Assembly: GCF_001665395.1 (NCBI RefSeq)
Contig: NZ_LZSG01000042.1
Location: forward strand, 57,883 to 121,882
Length of the DNA stretch: 64,000 nt
Source of the DNA: Mycobacterium sp. 1164966.3
Lineage (GTDB): Bacteria > Actinomycetota > Actinomycetes > Mycobacteriales > Mycobacteriaceae
Direction of reading: 5' to 3'
In this document: positions 1 to 8,016 of the stretch, in pieces
How the letters are laid out: each line of letters starts with the position of its first letter
How positions within the stretch are numbered: the stretch's first letter is position 1
Notes under the pieces: model-generated
What the model was told of the DNA's origin: nothing
The model's input: only the letters and a program-made list of their open reading frames with translations
Databases searched by the model: none
Translations under genes and position numbers: made by a program

Positions 1-257
1 ATGACGGCCGGGTTGTACCGAAAAGTGGGCGTGAGCACCGAGGTTCCCAGCTGAATCCGCTCGGTGCGCTCGCCGACGGCGGTCATCCACGCCAACGAGA
101 ACGGAGCATGGCCACCCTTGTGCCGCCACGGCTGGAAATGGTCGCTGACCGTCGCGCTGTCCATGCCATGCGCTTCGGCGCCCACCGCGAGTTCGACGAG
201 CTCGCGCGGGGCGAATTGTTCGGCGGATGCTTTGTATCCCAGTTTGAGTTCAGCCAC
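1..257 (-). CDS. fgd1: F420-dependent glucose-6-phosphate dehydrogenase, N-terminal part (cut by window edge)
   Basis: The visible 85 residues start GTG-Ala-Glu-Leu-Lys-Leu-Gly-Tyr and contain TVSDHFQPW and GTSVLTPTFRYNPAV, which I recognise as the N-terminus of mycobacterial Fgd1, a luciferase-like TIM-barrel enzyme. It oxidises glucose-6-phosphate and reduces cofactor F420 in the cytosol, making it the main source of F420H2. A strong ribosome site (AGAGGAG) lies about 12 nt before the GTG. The remaining three quarters of the gene lie left of the window. The 56-bp tandem repeats begin only about 20 bp upstream of the start codon, so the promoter must lie within or beyond the repeats. It is divergent from the metallo-beta-lactamase gene, as in H37Rv (Rv0407/Rv0406c). 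Confidence 0.95.
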   Translation of the reverse strand, partial: MAELKLGYKASAEQFAPRELVELAVGAEAHGMDSATVSDHFQPWRHKGGHAPFSLAWMTAVGERTERIQLGTSVLTPTFRYNPAV

Positions 258-277
258 GCTGTCGTTTCTACTCCTCT

Positions 278-418
278 GGCGATCGCGAGCGCGGCGCAGC
301 CGGGCGAAGCGGGTCGCCACCATCAGACACTGTGGCGATCGCGAGCGCGGCGCAGCCGGGCGAAGCGGGTCGCCACCATCAGACACTGTGGCGATCGCGA
401 GCGCGGCGCAGCCGGGCG
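278..418. repeat. 56-bp tandem direct repeat, about 2.5 copies
   Basis: Copies run 278-333, 334-389 and 390-418 (partial). Each begins GGCGATCGCGAGCGCGGCGC and ends with a GGGTCGCCACC stretch followed by a short ATCAGACACT spacer. The two full copies are identical by eye. A degenerate piece (GGGCGCAGCCGGGCGAAGGG) follows at 493-512. Single dispersed relatives occur at 16463-16509 and, in inverse orientation, 27538-27585. Within a unit the ends GTGGCGA and TCGCCAC are complementary. The array separates fgd1 from the divergent neighbour and could be a VNTR-type locus. Confidence 0.9.
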
Positions 419-477
419 CCGAGCGTGCAATCACTGCGAAAATCGGCCGAAAATTCGCAGTGAGCGCACGTTCGGCG
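417..477. repeat. Hairpin element with CGCCGA-GTGC outer arms
   Basis: Left arm 417-440 and right arm 454-477 are complementary over about 20 positions: CGCC/GGCG, GAG/TTC (one wobble), CGTGC/GCACG, a 3x3 internal loop (aat/agc), then CACTGCGAA/TTCGCAGTG. The 13-nt loop contains TCGGCCGA. The outer arm matches the CGCCGAACGTG ends of the hairpins at 1300-1363 and 20242-20303, so these look like one family. Here it sits in a divergent, not convergent, intergenic region. Confidence 0.8.
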
Positions 478-531
478 CAACCAAATCATCGTGGGCGCAG
501 CCGGGCGAAGGGGGTCGCAACTGGCGAACCT

Positions 532-537
532 TAGACT
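532..537 (+). promoter_or_regulatory. -10 box TAGACT, leaderless layout
   Basis: TAGACT is followed by a 7-nt spacer and the ATG at 545, so transcription would start at or next to the start codon. No ribosome site is visible. This supports ATG 545 as the start. Confidence 0.6.
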
Positions 538-544
538 CGCTGGC

Positions 545-1291
545 ATGGCAGCGACGCCGACTCTTTCTCAGGTCACCGACAGCGTCCATTTCGTCCGGGG
601 CAGTGCGGTCAATTGGGTGCTGGTCAGCGACGGCGACGGCGTGTTGATGATCGACGCTGGCTACCCCGGCGACCGGCAAGACGTGCTGGACTCGTTGCGC
701 AAACTGGGCCGCGACGCCAGCGACGTGCGCGCCATCCTGCTGACCCATGCGCACATCGATCATCTGGGTTCGGCGATCTGGTTCGCCGACCAATACCGGA
801 CCCCCGTGTACTGCCATGCCGAGGAAGTGGGTCACGTCAAACGGGAGTACCTGGAGCAGGTGTCAGTTTTCGACATCGCGCTGCGCATTTGGCGACCCCG
901 ATGGGCGATATGGGGCATGCACGTAGTTCGCAACGGCGGACTCGTCCGCGATGGCATACCGAGCGCCCTGCCGCTCACCGCCGAGACGGCTGTCGGGCTT
1001 CCCGGCCGCCCGGTGCCCATTTTCACTCCGGGGCACACCAGCGGGCATTGCTCGTATCTCGTCGACGGCGTCCTTATCAGCGGCGACGCGCTGATCACCG
1101 GCCATCCATTGCTGAAGCGCACTGGACCCCAGTTACTGCCAGCGGTCTTCAGCCATAGCCAGCGGGACTGCATCCGTACCCTCGAGGCGCTGGCCCTGGT
1201 GGAAACCGAGGTTTTGCTGCCCGGTCACGGCGACGTGTGGCGTGGTCCGATCCGCGAGGCGACCGACGCCGCAATCGCACTAGCGAGCTGA
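545..1291 (+). CDS. Metallo-beta-lactamase-fold hydrolase (Rv0406c homologue)
   Basis: 248 residues. The metal-binding motif HAHIDH is at residues 68-73, followed by HTSGH, SGDAL and PGHGDVW, the usual order of ligands in glyoxalase II-like metallo-beta-lactamase-fold hydrolases. Such enzymes carry two metal ions and hydrolyse thioesters, lactones or phosphoesters; the substrate here is not predictable. There is no signal peptide, so it should be cytosolic. ATG 545 was chosen because a TAGACT -10 box ends 7 nt before it. The gene is divergent from fgd1, as in H37Rv, and ends at a hairpin shared with the convergent monooxygenase operon. Confidence 0.88.
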   Translation: MAATPTLSQVTDSVHFVRGSAVNWVLVSDGDGVLMIDAGYPGDRQDVLDSLRKLGRDASDVRAILLTHAHIDHLGSAIWFADQYRTPVYCHAEEVGHVKREYLEQVSVFDIALRIWRPRWAIWGMHVVRNGGLVRDGIPSALPLTAETAVGLPGRPVPIFTPGHTSGHCSYLVDGVLISGDALITGHPLLKRTGPQLLPAVFSHSQRDCIRTLEALALVETEVLLPGHGDVWRGPIREATDAAIALAS

Positions 1292-1299
1292 TATTGGCG

Positions 1300-1363
1300 C
1301 GCCGAACGTGGGTGGTAGGTACGAGATTTGATCGCTTTTCGTCCATAGCCCCCACGTTCGGCG
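1300..1363. terminator. Convergent-gene hairpin, CGCCGAACGTGGG arms
   Basis: A perfect 13-bp inverted repeat (CGCCGAACGTGGG at 1300-1312, its complement at 1351-1363) encloses a 38-nt loop. It lies between two convergent genes ending at 1291 and 1383, so it could terminate both transcripts. There is no T tract. Its ends are shared with elements at 417-477 and 20242-20303. Confidence 0.65.
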
Positions 1364-1382
1364 AGCGAGGCTAGCACGATCC

Positions 1383-2705
1383 TTAGCTCGTCAGCCCCAG
1401 ATGCTCGCGCAACGTCTCACCGGTGTACTCCGTGCGAAACGCCCCGCGTTCCTGCAGGAGCGGCACCACCTGGTCGACGAATTCGTCCAGGCCGTGCGGC
1501 GTGAGATGCGGCACCAGGATGAATCCGTCGCAGGCGTCGGCCTGGATGTAGTGGTCGATCTCGTCAGCGATCTGCGCGGCGGTCCCCACGAACTGCTGCC
1601 GACTGGTGACGGCGATGACCAACTCCCGGATCGACAGGTTCTCCGCTTGGGCGCGCTCCCGATAACGGCGGGCCACCGCAACGGGGTCACCGTGTCGGAC
1701 GCGGCCCTGGGTGATGCTGCTGTTGACGACCGGGTCGACTTCGGGCAGCGGACCATCGGGGTCGTAGTCAGACAGGTCGCGGCCCCACACCTGCTCGAGC
1801 ATCGCGATCGCGGTGGCACCGCTGACCTGCTGATGACGGATATGCTGCGCCCTGTCCTGAGCCTCATCTGCGTTGTCACCGATGACGAATGTTGCTGCGG
1901 GAAACACCTTGAGCTGATTGGGATCTCGGCCGTAAGACTGCGCCCGGCCCTTGACGTCGGCGTAGTAGCGCTGCCCGTCCTCGAGCGAACCATGCAGGGT
2001 GAACAAGGCGTCGGCATGCCGTGCACCGAAAGCGCGGCCCTCGGGGGAGTCGCCGGCTTGCAACAGCACCGGATGGCCCTGCGGCCCTGCGGGCAGCGTC
2101 GCAAACCCGCGCACGTCGAATTGAGGACCCGAATGCTCGACACTGCGAATCCGGTTCGGATCGACGTAAACCCCGTTGTCGACGTCGGCCAGCACGGCAC
2201 CAGCTTGCCAGCTGTCCCAAAACGCCCGTGCCACGCTGAGAAACTCCTCGGCCCGCTGATAGCGGTCGGCGTGGTCGAGGAAGCCGCCGCGCCGAAAGTT
2301 AGCGCCGGTGAACGCATCCGACGAGGTGACGATGTTCCAGCCGGCACGGCCGGCGGACAAGTGGTCGAGTGTGGCGAATTGCCTTGCTACCTCGAAGGGT
2401 TCGTTGAACGTGGTGTTGATGGTTCCGGTGAGGCCGATCCGGTCGGTGATGCCGGCCAACGCGGCCAGCAGGGTGAAGGTGTCCGGCCGACCCACCACAT
2501 CCAGGTCGTAGATCCGCCCGCGGTGCTCACGCAGCCGTAGCCCCTCGGCCAGAAAAAAGAAGTCGAACAATCCGCGTTCGGCGGTGCGGGCGAGATGCAC
2601 GAACGAGTCGAACTCGATCTGACTGCCCGCCCTGGAATCAGTCCATACGGTGGTGTTGTTGACACCTGGAAAATGGGCTGCCAGGTGAATCGGCTTGCGG
2701 CTCAT
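1383..2705 (-). CDS. NtaA/SnaA/DszA-type flavin-dependent monooxygenase
   Basis: 440 residues. The N-terminus (HLAAHFPGVNNTTVW), LARTAERGLFDFFFLAEGL and SAGRAGWNIVTSSD are hallmarks of the NtaA/SnaA/DszA branch of the luciferase-like (LLM) fold. These two-component monooxygenases use FMNH2 from a separate reductase to attack organosulfur compounds, chelators or aromatic heterocycles. Its ATG at 2705 overlaps the stop of the preceding gene as ATGA, so I prefer it to an upstream in-frame start at 2720. It is the last gene of an operon of four genes joined by 4-nt overlaps. No flavin reductase gene is nearby. The substrate is unknown; sulfur scavenging is an inference from the family. Confidence 0.85.
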   Translation of the reverse strand: MSRKPIHLAAHFPGVNNTTVWTDSRAGSQIEFDSFVHLARTAERGLFDFFFLAEGLRLREHRGRIYDLDVVGRPDTFTLLAALAGITDRIGLTGTINTTFNEPFEVARQFATLDHLSAGRAGWNIVTSSDAFTGANFRRGGFLDHADRYQRAEEFLSVARAFWDSWQAGAVLADVDNGVYVDPNRIRSVEHSGPQFDVRGFATLPAGPQGHPVLLQAGDSPEGRAFGARHADALFTLHGSLEDGQRYYADVKGRAQSYGRDPNQLKVFPAATFVIGDNADEAQDRAQHIRHQQVSGATAIAMLEQVWGRDLSDYDPDGPLPEVDPVVNSSITQGRVRHGDPVAVARRYRERAQAENLSIRELVIAVTSRQQFVGTAAQIADEIDHYIQADACDGFILVPHLTPHGLDEFVDQVVPLLQERGAFRTEYTGETLREHLGLTS

Positions 2706-3817
2706 GACATCAGGCCCCATCGCTGCGCGATGAGCTCATGTGAGCGCAGCCGGTCCTCGTGCCGGTGGGTCACCGAGGTGACGACGAGCTCGTCGGCGCC
2801 GGTCAGGCGTTGCAATGCGGACAGCCGCTCGGCGACCTCATCCGGATTGCCGACGAATTGCGTTTCCAGCCTGTCCTTTACCACGCGCAGCTGCTCGTCG
2901 GTGAGCGGCGGGCAGTCGTCGGGATCCGGATAGGGCACGGCGCCGACTCCGGTCCGGATGGAATACACCCACTGCCCGTAGCCGGTGGCCAGATGCCTGG
3001 CGGTGGCACTGTCGTCGGCGACGACGATGTCGGCAGACACCACGACGTAGGGCCGCTCCAGCGTCGCCGACGGGACGAACGCACCACGGTATGCCTCGAT
3101 GGCCTCCAGTGCGGTCGCCGGAGTGATGTGATAGCTGGCGACAAACGGCAACCCGCGCGCACCGGCTACCCGGGCGCTTTGCCCCCTGGCACTGCCAAAG
3201 ATCCACGGTGTCAGTCCAGATCGCTCGCCCGGCACCGCGTGCACGTCGAAACCGTCGGCCTGGTAGGTACCCTCGAGCATCGCGATGATGTCGGCGAGCT
3301 GCTCGGCGAAGTCAGGCGACACCGCCTCGGGTTGCTGCAAGATCCCCATGGTCGCCTGCACCCGCTCCTTGTCGAGCAGGCCGCGCAGATCGAACGGCAG
3401 CGGAATCACCACACCGTCGACCTCTCGCCGCTGCCGTGGCGGACGGGATTTGGTCGACGGCTGCTTGGGCTTGAAGCCGGTGTCGCGTCGTTGCCCTCGG
3501 CCCACACCGAGGTCGATGCGTCCCGGGTAGAAGGCTTCCAGCATTCCGAAACTTTCGACCACCGCGGCGGCCGTGGTGTGACTCAGCTGGACCGCAGCCG
3601 CACCGACCCGAATGCTGTTGGTAGCGGCCGCGATCTGGCCGATCAGCACCGCCGGTGCTGAGCTGGCGACGCCGACGAAGTGATGCTCGGCGATCCAGAA
3701 CCGACGGTAGCCCCACCGCTCGGCGCGCTGGGCCAGGTCGATGGTGTTACGGAGGGCCGTCGCGGCATCGCTGCCCGCGCTGATCGGTGCGAGGTCCAGA
3801 ATCGACAGCGGGATCAT
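2702..3817 (-). CDS. Luciferase-like monooxygenase, MsnO8-type
   Basis: 371 residues starting MIPLSILDLAPISAG, with YRRFWIAEHH near residue 40 and GVGRG near residue 105, the signature of the LLM subgroup annotated MsnO8/YhbW-like. It should be a soluble TIM-barrel enzyme using FMNH2 or F420H2. The start overlaps the upstream gene by 4 nt (ATGA) and its own stop overlaps the downstream one, so it is surely co-transcribed with two NtaA-type enzymes and a GNAT protein. The C-terminus (NPDEVAERLSALQRLTGADELVV) is the usual LLM end. The reaction cannot be assigned from sequence. Confidence 0.85.
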   Translation of the reverse strand: MIPLSILDLAPISAGSDAATALRNTIDLAQRAERWGYRRFWIAEHHFVGVASSAPAVLIGQIAAATNSIRVGAAAVQLSHTTAAAVVESFGMLEAFYPGRIDLGVGRGQRRDTGFKPKQPSTKSRPPRQRREVDGVVIPLPFDLRGLLDKERVQATMGILQQPEAVSPDFAEQLADIIAMLEGTYQADGFDVHAVPGERSGLTPWIFGSARGQSARVAGARGLPFVASYHITPATALEAIEAYRGAFVPSATLERPYVVVSADIVVADDSATARHLATGYGQWVYSIRTGVGAVPYPDPDDCPPLTDEQLRVVKDRLETQFVGNPDEVAERLSALQRLTGADELVVTSVTHRHEDRLRSHELIAQRWGLMS

Positions 3818-4911
3818 TGGTGCACCGTCGCGTAGCGGTTGGGTGCTGTTGGTAGGTCGAGTCTTTCGCGCAGGGTTTCGCCGTCCCGGTAGGTGGTGCG
3901 GAACCGTCCAGCGCGCTGCAGCATCGGCACCACCTCGTCGACAATCACCGCTAGGTCAGCGGCATTGACGGCTGGGCGCAATCGCACACCGTCAACGCCG
4001 ATCCGCTGCCAGTCCAATAGCATATCCACCAAATCTGTTGCACTGCCGCCGAACACCAGTGCATCAGAGCGGAATTCGTTATCGCCCGCGAACGAAACCA
4101 CCACGTCGGCAAACACTTTCAAATGTCCACCGCCCGCAGCGCGCACCTCGTCGAGAATGTTGTCCAGCGAGTCGCCGTCGGTGGGCGTGATGAAGACGAT
4201 ATCCGCACTAGCGGCGGCGAATTCGTAGATCGGGCCGGCATGGGCGAGCGCCGCCACCACCGGCTGGCCCTGCGGCGGCCGCGGCGTGATCGACGGCCCC
4301 TTGACCGAGAAATACTTTCCGGTGAAGTCGATGTAATGCAGTTTCTCGCGGTCGACGTAACGCCCGCTTGCCACGTCACGGATCACCGCGTCGTCCTCCC
4401 AGCTGTCCCACAACCGGCGCACCACGTCGACAAAATCCAAAGCTTCGTCGAACAAGGCGATCTCGGATACGTCCCGGCGCCCGAACAAGTTGGCCTCATG
4501 CGCGGTGACGCTGACCCGAGGTTGCCAGCCGGCGCGGCCATGTGACACATAGTCAAGGGTGGCAATGGATTTGGAGATGTGGAACGGTTCGGTGTGGGTG
4601 ACAGTGGCCACCGGGATCAGCCCGATATGGCGGGTCGCCGGTGCGACGCGGGCGGCCACCAGCACGGCGTCACCGCGGCCGGCCAGCCGGCCCGGATCGA
4701 TCCGCTCGCGGCGCCCGGGTTGCGGCATCAGGGTGTCGTCGATGGTGAGAAAGTCGAGCAGTCCACGCTCGGCGGTGGCCGCGAGCCCCGCCCAGTAGTG
4801 ACCGCTGAGCACCGACGCGGTGTCGCGGTCGGCCGTCGGCGTGGCCCGCCATGCCTGCGGGTTCCAGCCGTATCCGTCCAGCGCGACACCCAGATGCAGC
4901 TCCGCGGTCAT
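3814..4911 (-). CDS. NtaA/SnaA/DszA-type flavin-dependent monooxygenase
   Basis: 365 residues, a second NtaA-like enzyme in the same operon. HLGVALDGYGWNPQAWR, AERGLLDFLTIDDT and SHGRAGWQPRVSVTAHEANL match the conserved positions of the family. It is about 75 residues shorter than its paralogue ending at 1383, mainly in the insertion region, so the two probably act on different substrates. ATGA overlaps occur at both ends. As in the paralogue, an FMNH2 supply in trans would be needed. Cytosolic; no signal sequence. Confidence 0.84.
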   Translation of the reverse strand: MTAELHLGVALDGYGWNPQAWRATPTADRDTASVLSGHYWAGLAATAERGLLDFLTIDDTLMPQPGRRERIDPGRLAGRGDAVLVAARVAPATRHIGLIPVATVTHTEPFHISKSIATLDYVSHGRAGWQPRVSVTAHEANLFGRRDVSEIALFDEALDFVDVVRRLWDSWEDDAVIRDVASGRYVDREKLHYIDFTGKYFSVKGPSITPRPPQGQPVVAALAHAGPIYEFAAASADIVFITPTDGDSLDNILDEVRAAGGGHLKVFADVVVSFAGDNEFRSDALVFGGSATDLVDMLLDWQRIGVDGVRLRPAVNAADLAVIVDEVVPMLQRAGRFRTTYRDGETLRERLDLPTAPNRYATVHQ

Positions 4912-5414
4912 GCCAAGCCCTTTTCGAACGCGACGGGAAGGACCGGTCCCCGGGAAGGCAACGGCTCGGGAAGCCGGGTATAGCCGAGGGACAGATACAG
5001 TTCCTCTGCCTCGGGCTGGCGATCGCCGGTGATCAGGTAGACCTTCCGGTAACCGCGTGCCGCGATCCGGGTCTCCAGTTCGCCCACCAGCGCCGCAGCG
5101 TAGCCGCGGCGCCGATGCTCGCGATGCGTCCAGATCCGCTTTAGTTCCGCGGTGTGGGCGTCGAACCGGCAGAACGCGCCCCCGGTCACCGCAAGGCCGT
5201 CCAGCAGACCGACCAGCATCCCGCCGTCGGGCGGTGCGAACTCATCGGCCGGGCCGTCGCGCATCCAGTCCAGATACGTTTGCGGCGCGCCCCCGTAGCG
5301 CTGCGCGTACTCGACGGCCAGCTCGGTGAACAAGGGCTGAGCCACCGGATCGCCGAGGCCGGCGGGCACGAAGCGTAGCTGACCGCACGGAGCTGAGTGT
5401 CTGGCTCGAGTCAT
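4908..5414 (-). CDS. GNAT-family N-acetyltransferase
   Basis: 168 residues. The acetyl-CoA binding region is visible as HREHRRRGYAAALVGELETR near residues 95-115 (R/Q-x-x-G-x-A type), followed by GYRKVYLITGDRQPEAEELY. It transfers an acetyl group to an amine of unknown identity. It lies 15 bp after the methyltransferase stop and overlaps the downstream LLM gene by 4 nt. In DszA/NtaA-like gene clusters, acetyltransferases often accompany the monooxygenases, consistent with a joint pathway, but this is inference. Confidence 0.8.
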   Translation of the reverse strand: MTRARHSAPCGQLRFVPAGLGDPVAQPLFTELAVEYAQRYGGAPQTYLDWMRDGPADEFAPPDGGMLVGLLDGLAVTGGAFCRFDAHTAELKRIWTHREHRRRGYAAALVGELETRIAARGYRKVYLITGDRQPEAEELYLSLGYTRLPEPLPSRGPVLPVAFEKGLA

Positions 5415-5429
5415 TTGGCTGAACCCGGT

Positions 5430-6332
5430 CTAGACCCGTACTGCCGTGACATACCTCGGCATGACCGCCAAGTCGCTGGGCAGGGGAACCCGGCGCACCG
5501 GCCTGCCGATGGCGGCGCGAATCTCGACGATGGTCTTCTCAGCCGTCTGCCAGCCGTGGGACATCAGATAGTCAGGGACATAGCGATATTCGCCCGGATA
5601 GGTCAACATGGACAAATCGACATCGAGGCCATGTTCTCGCCAGTGTTTGATGAATGTATGCCCCTCTTTGATTTGCGTCGGGCTCCAAATGGTGTGATCT
5701 GCCGCGAACCGGCTGCCGGCGGCGCTCGCCGCGCTGACTTCGTGCAACACCGCATCTTGTCCATCGGGCGACAGATAGCCCACGAACAACTGCTCGGCAA
5801 TCCACACGGTGGGTTGTGCACCGTCGAAACCGACCCGCCGAAGTGCCGCCAGCCAGTCTTGGCGAAGATCGACGCCGATGGCGCAACGATTCACGGTCAC
5901 CTCGGCGCCCAGTCCACGTAGCACCTTGGTCTTGAACTCGATGACGTCCGGCTGGTCGACCTCATACACCGTTGTGCCCGGCGGCCACCACAGCCGATAC
6001 GGCCGAGTGTCCAGACCGGACCCCAGGATGACCGCCTGACGAATTCCTGCCGCACCGGCATCGGCGAGGTATTGGTCCAAGAAGCGGGCGTGCGACGCCA
6101 GGATGTCGATGAGACCGGTCATTCGGGGGTTGTCGCCATCGTCATCTTCGTAAAGCTGGTTTGCGATCAGCTGCGTGAAGTACTTGACCCCGGCGGCGCG
6201 GACCAGCTGTTCCGCGAACGGATCCTGAAGTAGCCCTTTGTTGGTTGCGACTGCCCTCGCGGCCGCACCGAATGTCGCGGTCATTCCTACCCCGGTAGTC
6301 GCGTCCCAGGTGTCGTCGTCTGTCCGGACCAT
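5430..6332 (-). CDS. SAM-dependent methyltransferase, leucine carboxyl methyltransferase-like family
   Basis: 300 residues. The motif ILGSGLDTRPYRL followed by VYEVDQPDVIEFKTKVL is the SAM-binding core of the large mycobacterial family of putative S-adenosyl-L-methionine-dependent methyltransferases (TIGR00027, related to leucine carboxyl methyltransferases). The substrate is unknown for almost all members. It starts 3 bp after the DUF3054 gene and ends 15 bp before the GNAT gene, so it may belong to the same leftward transcript. A perfect GGTCTAGACC palindrome (5427-5436) overlaps its stop codon. Confidence 0.85.
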   Translation of the reverse strand: MVRTDDDTWDATTGVGMTATFGAAARAVATNKGLLQDPFAEQLVRAAGVKYFTQLIANQLYEDDDGDNPRMTGLIDILASHARFLDQYLADAGAAGIRQAVILGSGLDTRPYRLWWPPGTTVYEVDQPDVIEFKTKVLRGLGAEVTVNRCAIGVDLRQDWLAALRRVGFDGAQPTVWIAEQLFVGYLSPDGQDAVLHEVSAASAAGSRFAADHTIWSPTQIKEGHTFIKHWREHGLDVDLSMLTYPGEYRYVPDYLMSHGWQTAEKTIVEIRAAIGRPVRRVPLPSDLAVMPRYVTAVRV

Positions 6333-6335
6333 CTG

Positions 6336-6707
6336 TCAGCTGTCCGCCCGGCGTCGTAGCACGAGGTCAACGCCGCCTCGCCAACCAAGCAGCAGCACCG
6401 CGGTCACCGAGGAGGCCACCAGCACGAAGCTCACCGCCACCCCGGCAGAACTGGCCTTGCGCAACAACATGCCGAAAACAACAGTGCACAGCCACACGAT
6501 CATTCCGGTCGGCACCACTTCAGTGGGTCGCCGCCAAGCACGCGAAGCCAACCACCCGATGACGGTCCCGGACAGGAATGGCCACGCGGTCGACGCGGTG
6601 CCGGAGATGTTGACTCCCTCGTCGTGGCTGCGGCGTCCCACCGCGCAGAACAGCAGCACCCCAAGGATGTCGGCGCTCAGCCACGCCGGCCCGCGCCGCG
6701 ATGACAT
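6336..6707 (-). CDS. DUF3054 small membrane protein (Rv0401 homologue)
   Basis: 123 residues with four hydrophobic stretches, about residues 10-25, 42-58, 66-85 and 92-112, and an Arg-rich end. Length and placement, divergent from fadE7, match H37Rv Rv0401. The function is unknown; it should be an integral membrane protein. A TAGTCT -10 box ends 6 nt before the ATG, suggesting a leaderless mRNA and a start for the leftward run of six genes. Confidence 0.78.
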   Translation of the reverse strand: MSSRRGPAWLSADILGVLLFCAVGRRSHDEGVNISGTASTAWPFLSGTVIGWLASRAWRRPTEVVPTGMIVWLCTVVFGMLLRKASSAGVAVSFVLVASSVTAVLLLGWRGGVDLVLRRRADS

Positions 6708-6767
6708 TCAGCGAGACTACCGCGACTCCTTGACCCGCCTGTTGGGCTGAACCTAGATTCAGCAGGA
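6708..6767. promoter_or_regulatory. Divergent promoter region, DUF3054 gene / fadE7
   Basis: The 60-bp gap holds two -10-like boxes. TAGTCT (complement of 6714-6719) lies 6 nt before the leftward ATG at 6707. TAGATT (6754-6759) lies 8 nt before the rightward ATG at 6768, with an AGCAGGA stretch between. The two promoters are back to back. Confidence 0.55.
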
Positions 6768-7964
6768 ATGGATGCCAATTCAGCCCAAGCACCACCGACA
6801 TTCGACCCTTACGACCCGCTTGGACTGGACGCGTCGCTGTCAAACGATGAAATCGCGGTGCGCGAAACCGTCAGAAAGTTCTGCGCCGAGCACGTGACGC
6901 CGTACGTGGCGGATTGGTTCGAGACCGGCGACCTTCCGGTGGTCCGCGAGCTCACAAAACAGTTCGGTGAACTCGGCCTGCTGGGTATGCACTTGGAAGG
7001 CTACGGCTGCGGAGGCTCTTCAGCCGTGCACTACGGCCTGGCCTGTGTCGAACTCGAGGCCGCCGACTCGGGCGTCCGGTCCATGGTGTCGGTGCAGGGC
7101 TCGCTGGCGATGTTCGCCATCTGGAACTTCGGTTCTGAGGAGCAGAAGCAGCAGTGGCTGCCCGGCATGGCCGCCGGGGACCTCATCGGGTGCTTCGGGC
7201 TGACCGAGCCCGACGCCGGCTCCGATCCGGCTGCGATGAAAACCCGCGCGCAACAAGATGGTTCGGATTGGATCCTCAACGGCCGCAAGATGTGGATCAC
7301 CAACGGGTCGGTCGCCGACGTAGCGATCGTCTGGGCCAACACCGACGACGGGATCCGCGGATTCATCGTGCCCACCGATACCGCGGGGTTTGCCGCCAAC
7401 ACCATCCACCACAAGCTGTCACTGCGGGCGTCGATCACCAGCGAGCTGGTCCTCGACGACGTGCGACTCCCCACCGAGGCGATGTTGCCCGACGCGCTCG
7501 GCCTGAAAGGCCCGCTGTCCTGCCTGTCGGAGGCGCGCTACGGGATCATCTGGGGGTCGATGGGTGCGGCGCGGTCGGCGTGGCAATCCGCACTCGACTA
7601 CGCGACGCAACGAACTCAATTCGGCCGTCCGATCGCTGGATTCCAGCTCACCCAGGCCAAACTCGTCGACATGGCGGTCGAGCTGCACAAGGGTCAGCTG
7701 CTGTCACTGCACCTGGGCAGGCTCAAAGACGGAGTGGGCCTGCGACCCGATCAGGTCAGCTTCGGCAAACTCAACAACACCCGAGAGGCGATCAAGATCT
7801 GCCGGACGGCGCGAACAATACTGGGCGGCAACGGAATATCGCTGGAATACCCAGTCATCCGGCACATGGTCAACCTCGAATCGGTACTGACCTATGAAGG
7901 CACGGCCGAGATGCACCAGCTCGTCCTCGGCCAGGCCTTCACCGATTTGGCCGCATTCCGCTGA
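6768..7964 (+). CDS. fadE7: Acyl-CoA dehydrogenase, glutaryl-CoA dehydrogenase-like
   Basis: 398 residues covering the three acyl-CoA dehydrogenase domains. Motifs seen are LTEPDAGSDP (FAD/substrate contact), MWITNGSVADV, QFGRPIAGFQLTQ and YEGTAEMHQLVLGQAF, the Glu being the catalytic base. GIIWGSMGAA and the overall pattern resemble glutaryl-CoA dehydrogenases. It oxidises an acyl-CoA and passes electrons to ETF, which EtfD (encoded at 49623) re-oxidises. The position next to the Rv0401 and Rv0398c homologues identifies it as the fadE7 (Rv0400c) counterpart. The true substrate is not proven. Confidence 0.88.
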   Translation: MDANSAQAPPTFDPYDPLGLDASLSNDEIAVRETVRKFCAEHVTPYVADWFETGDLPVVRELTKQFGELGLLGMHLEGYGCGGSSAVHYGLACVELEAADSGVRSMVSVQGSLAMFAIWNFGSEEQKQQWLPGMAAGDLIGCFGLTEPDAGSDPAAMKTRAQQDGSDWILNGRKMWITNGSVADVAIVWANTDDGIRGFIVPTDTAGFAANTIHHKLSLRASITSELVLDDVRLPTEAMLPDALGLKGPLSCLSEARYGIIWGSMGAARSAWQSALDYATQRTQFGRPIAGFQLTQAKLVDMAVELHKGQLLSLHLGRLKDGVGLRPDQVSFGKLNNTREAIKICRTARTILGGNGISLEYPVIRHMVNLESVLTYEGTAEMHQLVLGQAFTDLAAFR

Positions 7965-8016
7965 CGGGTTCCGATGCGGACTAGCCACACTCACTCGGCT
8001 GAGAGAGACTTACTCA

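Noticed and set aside
278..418. CRISPR-like array
   Set aside because: Units are contiguous identical 56-mers with no unique spacers and no cas genes nearby.
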